A program made the position numbers and the translations under genes. Of a stretch of DNA of 64,000 nt, positions 54,352 through 63,169 are shown in pieces. Source of the stretch: an uncultured Clostridia bacterium. Its GTDB lineage: Bacteria > Bacillota > Clostridia > Christensenellales > DTU072. Within the stretch, counting starts at the first letter, position 1. Each line of letters starts with the position of its first letter. Where the stretch lies: the NCBI GenBank assembly GCA_944363505.1, contig CALVUD010000002.1, forward strand, positions 274,516 through 338,515. The letters run 5' to 3'. The notes beneath the pieces are model-generated. The model did not search any database. It was not told the DNA's origin and was given only the letters and a program-made list of their open reading frames with translations.

Positions 54352-57300
54352 TCGTCGGTCTCCTCGTCGAATTTGTCCGTTACCTCTTTCAGTTCGGTGA
54401 ACGGCACTATTTTAAACGAATACGTATAGGTTCTGTCCGTATTCAGTCTGTATTCTTTCATTGTAAGCGGTCCGCAGGAATTCGAGCCTATTCCCAGCAT
54501 ATATCCGTCCACGGAATAATAGATCGCCTTGTCGTCGTTGACGATGTCCTCGCGGTGTTTGAAACCTTCGAGAGCGGAGTCGGTATAGCGTTTGCCTCCG
54601 AAATTTAAAAGCGCGGTATCGGCAAGGAACATCAATCCTTCGCCCTTTTGATTCATTACCGCGGCGTACCTGACGTCGGTGCGGTTGCCGCATTCCTGCG
54701 GACGTATGTATTTATCGCCGAGGTCGTCCACCCCGGTTTTGTAAACGCCGGGACGCGACTGCGCTTTGAAATCGGGATAGCTTTCGTAAGGACCCGCTCC
54801 GTAATAAACAATATCCGAAAATTCGGGGCGCATCTCAACGGTCTTTCCCACTCTCGGCAACATGGGCATCAGCTTCGACAGCGGACTCAAAGCGCTCTCC
54901 ACCCTGACGATTCCGTCGGCGTAAACGGTATAGGTATCCTTGACTCTGAAACGCGTCTTCCCGGACGGAGTTACGAGTCTGTTGTCGACGCCTATTTCCA
55001 CTCTGCCGTCGTATTCCTTGTATTTGAAGTTGTCGTTGACGGTTTTTAAGGCGTTATAGCCGAATATCTTCCATTCGATCTTGATGTTTTGGTCGTTGTC
55101 GGTCGGCGCGCGGTATATATTGGTATATATCCTTCCCGAACCGCATTTTGCGGGCACGTCGGCAAGATAATCGACGTCGTTGACGGAATAACCCACCACG
55201 GCTCCGTCGGAACGGTCGAAGCGTATCATGCCGCCGTCGAAGCGGACGGCAAGTATACCGCTTTCTTCGGATACTCTGACCTTGCCCCTGTTGGGCAAAG
55301 CTTTCAGCTTCGTCAGTTCCACGTTCGCATCCACGCTTTCGTAAGCAACGAGTCTTTCGCCGTCGTAATAGTCCAGATGTATCTGAACGTCGCCGTGCAT
55401 TACCTCGAAATTGAGATTGTAAATATGTTTTGCGCCGGGAGCTATGTCGCACGGGAATTCAAACTTCAAAACGGCGTCGCCGTTGAGCATCACCCTGCCG
55501 CGCGCGGTCAGATAAGCAGTGTTTCTGAACGAAAGCCTGTTTCTAAGCTCGAGTATTCCGTTCGCTATCAGTCTCGCCGTAACGGGGCGATACAGATTTT
55601 TCGCGCTGATAGCGCCTGTCGAAGGAGTTCTGTCGGGATAGAACAGCCCGTCTACACAGAATTCTCCGTCGTGAATATATTCGCCGTGATCGCCGCCGTA
55701 AGTGTATTTATAAGGCTTGTCCGGCGCGTGTTTTACCGCATGATCCGCAAATTCCCAGATACAGCCGCCGAGCAACGAATCGTATTTGAAAAACGCGTCC
55801 ACGTATTCTTTGAGGTTGCCGGGTCCCACGCCCATGGCGTGCGCGTACTCGCAAAGCATAAACGGTTTTTTCTTTATGCCCGCTCTGGCGGCACGGTTGA
55901 ACTCGAACACGGGCGGTCTGCCTTCCGCCGCCTTTATGAGCGAAGGAACGGAAGTGTACATCGCGCTCATCACGTCGTATCCGCCGCGCCCGGTATTTAT
56001 CGCGCGCTCGTAATGCACGGGAATCAACGTCAGCGGTTTTAGCATTTTGTAACAATAATCGTGGCAGCGTATGCCTCCCGATTCGTTACCGAGCGACCAC
56101 AGCGTTACGGAAACGGAGTTGCGGTCGCGCATAAACATAGCTTTGACCCTGTCCCAGAAATGTTCGCGCCATTTTTTCTTGTCGCTTATCTGTTTTGGCG
56201 TCTTTGTGCCGTGCGTTTCTATGTCCGCCTCGTCAATGACGTACAGTCCGTATATGTCCGCCAGTTCTATCAGCAGCGGATCGGGCGGATAATGCGAGGT
56301 ACGGATCGCGTTCATGTTGTATTCTTTGAACAGTTTTATGTCCCTCTCGATTTTCTCGGGGGTCATATAATATCCCGTTTCCGCGTCGGTATCGTGATGG
56401 TTCGCGCCCAACAGCTTGATTTTCTTACCGTTCAGCGTAAACACTCTGCCGTCTATGTTTACGGTTTTGAATCCGACCTTCTTGCGGATGAATTCAATTA
56501 TCCTGCCGCCCTGCATCAAAACGATATTCAGTTCGTAAAGCTTCGGGATTTCCGCGCTCCATTCCTCGACCTTCAGCGCGTCCAGCATCAGCTTGGTTAC
56601 GGGTTGCGCCTCCGCCACGCGCATTGCCACGACGCGGTCGCCGTCCGAAAGACTGACCGAAACGCTTACGCCGTCGAAGCCCGTTACTTTGACATTGACA
56701 ATAGCGTCGTAAAGGTTATTGCGTTTTGAGGTGAAAAACTCGAAGTCGTAAACGAAAGACTGCTCGTTTTTAAACAACAGTACGTCCCTGAATATCCCGT
56801 TTTCGCGGAACATGTCCTGGTCCTCGAGATAGGAGCCGTTGGACCATTTTCTGACGGCGACCACCAATTCGTTATCGCCCTCTCTCAGTAAAGAATCTAT
56901 CGCGAATTCCGCGGTATTGTGAGAGCCTTCGGAATATCCGACATAGCTTCCGTTCAGATACACCTCGAGCGCGCCGGCCACTCCCAAAAACGAAAGGATG
57001 TACCTCTTCGTAAGGTCGTCGACGTTTATGAACGTGCGGTACACGCCTATCGAATTGTACTGCGCGTTGCCCACCGCATAGGTTTCTCCGTCCACGGCGT
57101 TTTTATAATAGCCCTCGATCTGTCCGTCGGAGGGTTTGGGCGGAGTGCATAGATACGGATACCTGACGTTCGTATAGAAAGGCGGCTCGTAGCCCAGTCT
57201 GCTCCATACCGAAGGAACGGGAATGCGGTCGAACTCGACTGCGTCGGTATCGAACGGGTCGGGCAGATCCTTCATACGCTTATAGTATTTGAAGTCCCAT

Positions 57301-57473
57301 TCTCCGTTCAGAACTCTGACGCGGTCCGAAGAGTAACGCACCTTTTTAGGATCGGAACATTTCGCGGCTTCTTTGGAGCCGAACGGAATGAAATACGCGC
57401 GCGCGTCCAAACGGTTTTCACGGAAAACCTTGAAATTTTTGTAGTTCTTACGGGTTTTTATATCGTACCGCAT
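54348..57473 (-). CDS. GH2 beta-galactosidase (LacZ-type, five-domain)
   Basis: 1041 residues, the usual length of LacZ-type enzymes. Sugar-binding domain (~50-235, WSNGSYLEDQDMFRENGIFRD), Ig-like domain, TIM barrel with acid/base Glu464 in LWSLGNESGG and nucleophile Glu542 in MLCEYAHAMG, then a second Ig domain and the C-terminal beta-galactosidase small-chain domain (~780-1030). It hydrolyses terminal beta-galactose. It has no signal peptide, so it acts in the cytoplasm on imported oligosaccharides. GGAGGAG precedes the ATG, 33 nt after the GLUG protein stop, so both share the promoter at 59059. Confidence 0.95.
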   Translation of the reverse strand: MRYDIKTRKNYKNFKVFRENRLDARAYFIPFGSKEAAKCSDPKKVRYSSDRVRVLNGEWDFKYYKRMKDLPDPFDTDAVEFDRIPVPSVWSRLGYEPPFYTNVRYPYLCTPPKPSDGQIEGYYKNAVDGETYAVGNAQYNSIGVYRTFINVDDLTKRYILSFLGVAGALEVYLNGSYVGYSEGSHNTAEFAIDSLLREGDNELVVAVRKWSNGSYLEDQDMFRENGIFRDVLLFKNEQSFVYDFEFFTSKRNNLYDAIVNVKVTGFDGVSVSVSLSDGDRVVAMRVAEAQPVTKLMLDALKVEEWSAEIPKLYELNIVLMQGGRIIEFIRKKVGFKTVNIDGRVFTLNGKKIKLLGANHHDTDAETGYYMTPEKIERDIKLFKEYNMNAIRTSHYPPDPLLIELADIYGLYVIDEADIETHGTKTPKQISDKKKWREHFWDRVKAMFMRDRNSVSVTLWSLGNESGGIRCHDYCYKMLKPLTLIPVHYERAINTGRGGYDVMSAMYTSVPSLIKAAEGRPPVFEFNRAARAGIKKKPFMLCEYAHAMGVGPGNLKEYVDAFFKYDSLLGGCIWEFADHAVKHAPDKPYKYTYGGDHGEYIHDGEFCVDGLFYPDRTPSTGAISAKNLYRPVTARLIANGILELRNRLSFRNTAYLTARGRVMLNGDAVLKFEFPCDIAPGAKHIYNLNFEVMHGDVQIHLDYYDGERLVAYESVDANVELTKLKALPNRGKVRVSEESGILAVRFDGGMIRFDRSDGAVVGYSVNDVDYLADVPAKCGSGRIYTNIYRAPTDNDQNIKIEWKIFGYNALKTVNDNFKYKEYDGRVEIGVDNRLVTPSGKTRFRVKDTYTVYADGIVRVESALSPLSKLMPMLPRVGKTVEMRPEFSDIVYYGAGPYESYPDFKAQSRPGVYKTGVDDLGDKYIRPQECGNRTDVRYAAVMNQKGEGLMFLADTALLNFGGKRYTDSALEGFKHREDIVNDDKAIYYSVDGYMLGIGSNSCGPLTMKEYRLNTDRTYTYSFKIVPFTELKEVTDKFDEETDE

Positions 57474-57506
57474 CTCTCCTCCGAATATCGATATTTTGAT
57501 TTTGAT

Positions 57507-58997
57507 TTATAAATTCGCCACGCCCTCGGACGCCTTCTGTAAGGCGGTTACCGACGACTTGTCCGTGTCAATTTCGGGCATGACCGAGCCGTTTACCGCC
57601 GAATACTCGATATTGTCCCCTTTCTCGAAAGCCCCGGCGATGCCGCCGGCATACGCGTTGCACAGAGTATACACGTATATCTGTCCCGAAACGGAAACGT
57701 TCCTGACCTTTAGGGTCAGCGAAGTCGGGTTGAGCGCCCTTGCGGCGATCCCGCCCGCATAAACGGCTATACCGTCGGCAAACACGCTCAGTTTGCCGCC
57801 GAATACGGCGTTATTCAGCGAAACGCCGTTTATCTGTCCGAAGATCCCGCCCGTTTCCGATGCGAACAGATCCGTATTTCCCGACACCGTTACGCTTATT
57901 TCGGCATACGAGTATATGCGCGAACACTCCTCCAGCGCGCCGCCCGAAGGGGTCGCGGAACCGTAGTCTTTCGTAGCGACGCCCGCTATCCCGCCCGCAT
58001 ACAGCGCGCGCATGCTTCCGGCGTTGCCGTTAAAGGTTATTTTGCCTGATACCCGGGTATCGTAAACGGAAGCGTTCTCGATTACTCCCGCGATGCCTCC
58101 GAGTCTGACCTGTCCGTCGGACGTAAGCGACAACTTAAGCGTGGTACTGCATTCCGATATCACCTTCGCCGCGGAGCCGGGCGAGTTTCTGACCCCCGCC
58201 GTAAAAGTGCCGACCAATCCGCCCGCGGCAACCGCCGCGGTGCGTTCGCAGTCCGCCGTAATCGACATCGAACCCGTTACGGTGCAATACGACACGTCCG
58301 CGTTCAGCGCTTCCGCGGCGAGCGTTCCGAAGCTGCCGCCCGAAGAGAGCGACGCGGAGATTTCCGCTTCCAGCTCCACCCCGACAACGCGAGCGAAAAC
58401 CAGTTCCTTGAAAACCCCGGTCGGAAGTTTTATGCCGTACAGCCTGTGGTGGTTGCCGTACAGGGAACCGTAAAACCGAGGAATGCTCTCGAGTAACGCG
58501 GAAACGTCGACGTCCGCGCCCAAAACGTAAACGCCGGATTTTCCGTTCAAAGCCGCCAGCCCTTCGACCGTGGTGATTATTTCGTCTATTTCGACCACGT
58601 TGACGACGACGTACGCCTTTTCCGCGCCGTTAAGACTGATAGAGTATTCCGCTCTGTCGCCCACCGTCGCTCCCCCCGCGGTCAGTTTCATGTCGGAAGC
58701 GAGTTCCACTCCCGAAGCGGATTTTACCGCGTCGATCTTAAAATCGGAAATCGGGACGTCGCCCGCGAACGAGTCGTCGATATAATAACCCGTCGAATTG
58801 CCGGGCGCTATGGCGTAACTGTAGCGTTTATATTCCCCCGCGACGGGATCGGTGTCTTTTCCGCGCGTCAAAAGTACCGCCGCCGTAACGGCGCCCGCAA
58901 TCAGCAACGCCACGAGAACCGCCGCCACTATCCAGGCGATTTTCTTTGGGCGGTTCAATCCTTTGAAATATTGCGTTATTTTGCCCGACGAGCTCAT
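57507..58997 (-). CDS. GLUG-type beta-helix membrane-anchored surface protein
   Basis: 496 residues from the ATG at 58997. A single membrane helix (~20-43, IAWIVAAVLVALLIAGAV) after a basic KK puts the bulk outside. The rest is Gly/Ser/Ala-rich, with repeated motifs such as GGIAGV, GGIAGA and GGLVGTF typical of GLUG repeats that stack into a beta-helix. The start is uncertain: no good ribosome site precedes 58997, and an alternative ATG at 59042 also lacks one. It leads the operon with the GH2 enzyme, so a glycan-binding or surface-tethering role is reasonable (inference). Confidence 0.72.
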   Translation of the reverse strand: MSSSGKITQYFKGLNRPKKIAWIVAAVLVALLIAGAVTAAVLLTRGKDTDPVAGEYKRYSYAIAPGNSTGYYIDDSFAGDVPISDFKIDAVKSASGVELASDMKLTAGGATVGDRAEYSISLNGAEKAYVVVNVVEIDEIITTVEGLAALNGKSGVYVLGADVDVSALLESIPRFYGSLYGNHHRLYGIKLPTGVFKELVFARVVGVELEAEISASLSSGGSFGTLAAEALNADVSYCTVTGSMSITADCERTAAVAAGGLVGTFTAGVRNSPGSAAKVISECSTTLKLSLTSDGQVRLGGIAGVIENASVYDTRVSGKITFNGNAGSMRALYAGGIAGVATKDYGSATPSGGALEECSRIYSYAEISVTVSGNTDLFASETGGIFGQINGVSLNNAVFGGKLSVFADGIAVYAGGIAARALNPTSLTLKVRNVSVSGQIYVYTLCNAYAGGIAGAFEKGDNIEYSAVNGSVMPEIDTDKSSVTALQKASEGVANL

Positions 58998-59058
58998 TTC
59001 GACACACCGTACCGCCGTTTCTTTGTGCACGCGTGCGTACATAGCGCGATACGTATAA

Positions 59059-59087
59059 ATTATAATAAATACGCGCGCATATGTCAA
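59059..59087 (-). promoter_or_regulatory. Consensus promoter of the GLUG-GH2 operon
   Basis: TTGACA (59082-59087), 17-nt spacer, TATAAT (59059-59064): a perfect match, 61 nt before the chosen ATG. Confidence 0.85.
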
Positions 59088-59174
59088 TAGCCGTCGGACA
59101 TTTTGCCTTTCCCCCGCCCGCCTCAAACGCAAAAAAACGACCCCCGTACGGGAGCCGCGATCGGATCGTATATT

Positions 59175-60140
59175 CTATACGCGGGGTCTCGCCGGCCGGC
59201 GGCGCGGCGCCATGCGTACCGGACGCTTGTCCGCAAAATACGCGCGGTACATGGAGTTCAAACGCTTTTTTGCCGTTTCCAGCGAGGAAGCGTGCGGTAT
59301 GCAGATGTATCCCGCGCGATCTATCTTGCCGTCGTAACGTTGGAAATTCTTGTTGATATTGACGTATATGTTGCCGTTGGTGCAATGCAACACTCCGAAC
59401 AAGGTTCTGCCCAGATAAATCAGGTCGCAATCGTAACCCTTGTCTATTTTGAAGACGCCCGCACCGAGTATGAATTTGCGGATATTCTCGTAAATATACA
59501 GATTTTCCGTGCTGAGCTTATTGATATTTACGCCCTCGGGATAAGGACTGCCCATACGGCGTTCCTTTATCCTCAGCACGAACACGATGATCGGTATTCC
59601 CATCATTATGAGCGCCAGTCCTATCAGCGAGCAGTAAGCGAGCGCGGCGGAAGACGTAAGATACGCGGTTATGGTGCCGAGTACCGGAATAGCCGTAACG
59701 TATACCCCCATCAGTCTGCCCGACGCGATATTGACCGAGTGGATCTCGGCGTCGTCGAGATCGTGTACGTAATACACGGTTTCCCCGTCGATACCCTCTT
59801 CCGCTCTTTTGAAGATCTGGGTGACTATGACGGTTTCCGCACCGTCCTTATAATAAAACGCTATGACGTCGTTTTCCTTCAGTTCTCCCGCGGTAACGCT
59901 TCTGACAAGCACCTTGGAGCCTTTTTCGATATACAACATCTTGTCGCCTTCGGCAATGTCGTAATCGTCGACCTTCACTACTTCGTCCGAGAAATCGTAA
60001 AATCTGAACCCGCCCAGAGTAGCGTCGATATTGAAATAATTCAAAAAGAACACAAGGAAAATCACGGCGTATACGATCGCCATGAAAAAGAACGCTATCA
60101 GCGGTGAATATGTCCTTTTCTGTTCCGATAAGTTGCGCAT
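59175..60140 (-). CDS. Signal-peptidase-I-like membrane protein without recognisable catalytic dyad
   Basis: 321 residues. The start at 60140 has AGGGG upstream. TM1 is at ~12-34, an extracytoplasmic beta domain at ~45-150, TM2 at ~163-190, and a ~130-residue cytoplasmic tail ends in a basic, proline-rich stretch. The beta domain follows SipW/archaeal-type S26 order: GSKVLVRSVTAGELKENDVIAF, then TQIFKR, YYVHDLDDAEIHSV and GRLMGVYVTAIPVLGTI. Where active enzymes have S-G-S-M-x-P, this protein has EGDKMLYIEKG, so the nucleophile seems missing. It may be a pseudo-enzyme or membrane scaffold. The tail domain is unrecognised. Confidence 0.6.
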   Translation of the reverse strand: MRNLSEQKRTYSPLIAFFFMAIVYAVIFLVFFLNYFNIDATLGGFRFYDFSDEVVKVDDYDIAEGDKMLYIEKGSKVLVRSVTAGELKENDVIAFYYKDGAETVIVTQIFKRAEEGIDGETVYYVHDLDDAEIHSVNIASGRLMGVYVTAIPVLGTITAYLTSSAALAYCSLIGLALIMMGIPIIVFVLRIKERRMGSPYPEGVNINKLSTENLYIYENIRKFILGAGVFKIDKGYDCDLIYLGRTLFGVLHCTNGNIYVNINKNFQRYDGKIDRAGYICIPHASSLETAKKRLNSMYRAYFADKRPVRMAPRRRPARPRV

Positions 60141-60170
60141 TCTCAGTCCCCTGGGCACATTACTATTGAC

Positions 60171-60199
60171 ATTATATACTATCCGCGCGCCTTTTTCAA
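60171..60199 (-). promoter_or_regulatory. Promoter of the signal-peptidase-like gene
   Basis: TTGAAA (60194-60199), 17-nt spacer, TATAAT (60171-60176), 31 nt before the ATG at 60140; this supports that start over an ATG 18 nt upstream. Confidence 0.75.
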
Positions 60200-60258
60200 T
60201 AATTATTTAAAATTTCGGCATCGTAATTATTTCGGCGCGCATAAGATGCGAGTCCGAG

Positions 60259-60825
60259 TCAGGCGTTAGGAGTGATTCCCTTATGATAACGGTCGTATCT
60301 AGGCAGATATTTGTTGATTATTTCCAACGCTTCCTCGGCGGAACTTACGCCGTAAAAGCGGTCTTCGGGTATATCCGGATATCTGTTTCGGGTGTCCAAA
60401 CGCGTATCTGCGAGTTTTGCGCTCCAACCCTCGGCGTTTTTGTAACCGAGCACCAGACGCTGCAAAGCCCATGCGTTCGCTATTTCCGAAAGCGTTCCCG
60501 CGCCGCCGCCCACGGCGATCACCGCCGAAGCCGAAGCGACGATCACGTTACGGAAAACGTCAAGTCCCGTAGGTATCACGACGTCAACGTATTCGTTTGC
60601 GGTCGAGGGGTCGAACGAGGGCAGAAGACCTATTATATCCCCTTCCCTGTATTTGTCGGAGGAACGCGCGCCCATGCACGCCGCTTTCATCACGCCGTCG
60701 AGTCCGCCGCATTGCAGACGGTAACCGTTATCGATTATGGCTTTGCCTGTATCGAAAGCGAGTTTATAGTTTACGGAGTCCTGCGGCACCGCGGCGTTGC
60801 CGGCAACTGCTATTATCTTTTTCAT
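60259..60825 (-). CDS. SLOG/TIGR00725-type LOG-like protein
   Basis: 188 residues. The start at 60825 is picked because AAAGGAG lies 5 nt upstream; an ATG 18 nt earlier has no such site. The Rossmann-like SLOG fold is shown by IIAVAGN at the N-terminus, CGGLDGVM (39-46) and GGGAGTLSEIANAW (106-119). Relatives bind nucleotides and include cytokinin-activating LOG phosphoribohydrolases, but this subgroup lacks a proven reaction and has an atypical core. It is monocistronic with its own promoter. Confidence 0.82.
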   Translation of the reverse strand: MKKIIAVAGNAAVPQDSVNYKLAFDTGKAIIDNGYRLQCGGLDGVMKAACMGARSSDKYREGDIIGLLPSFDPSTANEYVDVVIPTGLDVFRNVIVASASAVIAVGGGAGTLSEIANAWALQRLVLGYKNAEGWSAKLADTRLDTRNRYPDIPEDRFYGVSSAEEALEIINKYLPRYDRYHKGITPNA

Positions 60826-60861
60826 ATATGCTCCTTTATCCATATAATATTAGCTTATGCA

Positions 60862-60890
60862 ATCATACCACAATCCGTCAAATTTTTCAA
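60862..60890 (-). promoter_or_regulatory. Promoter of the SLOG-family gene
   Basis: TTGAAA (60885-60890), 17-nt spacer, TATGAT (60862-60867) on the minus strand. Confidence 0.6.
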
Positions 60891-61005
60891 GCGAGCATTC
60901 CCGGGGGAACTTTTCCGCATATTATAAATTTACCTTCTTTCTTCCGTCGTCGTTTTATATTATAATGTTTCCGAGCCCTTTTCGCAGGGTTTTCGGAGGG
61001 AAACA

Positions 61006-61943
61006 ATGCCGCTTAGCAAATCCGATCTTGTACGCACCGCGCTTTTTTCAAAATGCGCAAACCCGGTCGAATCGTGTTATTACCCGCTGCTGTATCATAA
61101 ATACGACGGCGTATCGAAAAGAGAAAATTTGCGCTACGCCGACTGCGGCAAGCGCGCGGTTCTGGACGTATACCGACAGGAAAAAGGAAGTCCTGAAAAA
61201 CTTCCCCTCTTTTTCTATATACACGGAGGCGGTTGGGTCTCGGGAAAACGGTCCGTCAGAAAGTATTATTGCATGCGCTGGGCGACGGAAGGTTTCGTCG
61301 CCGTCAACGCGGGCTACGACTACGCTCCGGGCACGTCTTATCCCGAATATTTGAAACAGGCTTTCCGGGCTTTGGAATACGTCCTGGAACGCGCCGACGA
61401 GTTCGGATTCGACCTGACAAAGTCGTCGTCGCGGGTGAATCGGCGGGCGCGTATCTTGCGGCGATGTTGTCCGCTACAGCCACACACCGCGAGCTTTACG
61501 ACAAACTGGAAATCGAGTTTAAATACAGGGATTTCTTCGTACCGTCCGCGACTTTGCTGCTAAGCGGCATCTACGATCCTTTCCGTTCTCTTTCCACGCG
61601 CGCGCCTTTTCTCGGATTGTATATTTCAGCATTCGCGGGCGAAAAACGCAAAAAGCTGAAAGAGCGTTTCGACAAAGCCTTTTGCGAAATATCCGTTCCC
61701 GAACTGTATGCGGACGCGTCGTTCCCGCCAGCGTTCGTCGTCGGCTCCTCGCGGGATAAACCGGAACCGGAATCGGCGTCCTTTTTCGAACGTCTTTACA
61801 AAAACGGCGCCCGATGCGAATACTTCCTGTGCACGGGCATCAACGGAATGCACGCCGCTTCGTTGGACTGCGTTTACGGGAAATCGGGTCGGGAATGTTA
61901 TTCTCGCGCCGCGGCGTTCGTCAAATCCGCGCTCGTTTTATAG
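61006..61943 (+). pseudogene. Alpha/beta hydrolase (HSL/BD-FAE-like esterase), frameshifted
   Basis: From ATG 61006 (GGAGG, 7 nt upstream) the frame runs to FGFDLTK at 61422, with oxyanion-hole motif HGGGW. The rest of the protein continues only in the next frame: VVVAGESAGAYLAAML with nucleophile Ser in GESAG, then to the stop at 61943 (late catalytic His likely in GINGMHAAS). One missing base near 61422-61423 (AAAG-TC where AAAGGTC would restore the frame) explains this. A single-base assembly error is as likely as a real mutation. Repaired length is about 312 residues. The 3' end overlaps the convergent GDPD gene by 46 nt. Confidence 0.85.
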
Positions 61944-62809
61944 GTTTTTTTCTTTAAAACCTTTGCTTTATACCGTTCCGAATCGAAATATTTCAGCATG
62001 GCTTCCGGCCAGTCCGTCTGTATTACCCCGTACCCCAGATCCGCCAAAACTCCCCAATGCTCGTCGGGATCTCCGAACAAAGCGAAATTGTCGCCGTGAT
62101 TAAAACACATATCTGGTTTGCCGTTTAAATGTATGGAATTTGCCCAGACGAAACGCCCCTCTTTTTTCTCCTCCGCGATAAATTCCGGGTCCATGAACTC
62201 GTCCGAACCGCTTTTGAAGATCACCTCCGTTCCCCTGATGACGATACCGCGTTTAGCGCACTCTCCCTTTGCCGTCAGATACGAACGATAACTTTTGCAT
62301 ATCGGCATGAACCATGCCTCGGGATAGTTTTTCAAGTGATCCAGAACTTTGTTTTTCCCTTCACACACCTTGCTCTTAAAAAGGATCTGGTCGAACATTC
62401 CCAGTCGTTTAACGGTTTCCAGGCACTTTTTTATGTCGGCGCACCATATTCTGTCGAAATTCAGGATACCCTTTCCTTTCAACGCCGACAGGTATTCCTC
62501 GAGATCGCATATGCCGTAATTCAACAGTCCTTCCGATTCCGAACGGTATCTGCGTTTTTTAAGTTCCCCCATCAGCGAGAACATTACGGGAGGCAGACAC
62601 GGAAACAGAAGCTTGAATTCCATTCCCTCGTGAAAAACCGCGATTTTATTATCCAGCGTCCTTTGAACGTCGAATTCCACGATGTCCGCGCCCGCGTTGA
62701 ACGCGTTCAACGCCGAATAGACGGTGTTTTCCACCACCGCCGCGCCGCTTTTGCCGCGGTGAACGGCGATCAAAGGTCTGAATCCCGATTCCGTCAACTT
62801 ATTTAGCAT
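61898..62809 (-). CDS. Glycerophosphodiester phosphodiesterase family protein
   Basis: 303 residues; start set by CGGAGG 5 nt before ATG 62809. Catalytic features of the GDPD TIM barrel are present: AVHRGKSG (H17, R18), ENTVYSALNAF (E27, N28), IVEFDVQ (E45, D47) and VFHEG (H60), the last having HE where HD is usual. A later Trp-rich C-terminal region (HWGVLADLGYGVIQTDWPEAM) matches the family end. It would cleave glycerophosphodiesters to glycerol-3-phosphate and an alcohol. It has no signal peptide. Confidence 0.85.
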   Translation of the reverse strand: MLNKLTESGFRPLIAVHRGKSGAAVVENTVYSALNAFNAGADIVEFDVQRTLDNKIAVFHEGMEFKLLFPCLPPVMFSLMGELKKRRYRSESEGLLNYGICDLEEYLSALKGKGILNFDRIWCADIKKCLETVKRLGMFDQILFKSKVCEGKNKVLDHLKNYPEAWFMPICKSYRSYLTAKGECAKRGIVIRGTEVIFKSGSDEFMDPEFIAEEKKEGRFVWANSIHLNGKPDMCFNHGDNFALFGDPDEHWGVLADLGYGVIQTDWPEAMLKYFDSERYKAKVLKKKTYKTSADLTNAAARE

Positions 62810-63034
62810 TCCCGCCTCCGAAAACATTTACGTTTGTCGCAACCATTATACAATACTTTTTGCCGTAACGAATACGACATTAACCCTATTTTAAATTTTT
62901 CTGTTCCGAGCTGTGCGGACGACGGAAAAATACATTATAATCGAAATATAAACGTTCAAATCGTTCGGGGGTATCGATGAACAAAACTTTGAAAGCAGAA
63001 ATTCTTAAAGAACTTTTTTAACCGAGCTGAAATT

Positions 63035-63079
63035 CGTAATTTCGGGCAATTTCCCTAAAAGCATTTGCCCGAAGTTACG
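63035..63079 (+). promoter_or_regulatory. 15-bp stem-loop upstream of the transporter promoter
   Basis: The arms are complementary except for one G-T pair, with a 15-nt loop. No T-run follows, so it is not a standard terminator. It could be an operator or DNA-level structure, or a structure in a longer leader transcript starting further upstream (a TATAAT occurs at 62935-62940). Confidence 0.5.
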
Positions 63080-63109
63080 ATTATGGAGTCTACTGCCCGA
63101 TATTCTGTC

Positions 63110-63138
63110 TTGAAAAGCATAATTTGTTATGTTAACAT
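63110..63138 (+). promoter_or_regulatory. Promoter and candidate operator of the third GPH transporter
   Basis: TTGAAA (63110-63115), 17-nt spacer, TAACAT (63133-63138). The perfect palindrome ATGTTAACAT (63129-63138) covers the -10 box, a place where a repressor could act. The ATG is 31 nt further on. Confidence 0.6.
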
Positions 63139-63169
63139 TGTTTTGTAATCGGAGAACGGGAGCCAAACA

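Larger units (their letters stand above)
62810..63169. other. Intergenic region with 15-bp hairpin and transporter promoter
   Basis: No full gene is seen. An ATG near 62977 opens a 14-codon frame (MNKTLKAEILKELF) preceded by GGGGG, likely a remnant or leader peptide. A hairpin CGTAATTTCGGGCAA/TTGCCCGAAGTTACG lies at 63035-63079, and the transporter promoter with an ATGTTAACAT palindrome at 63110-63138. Confidence 0.5.
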
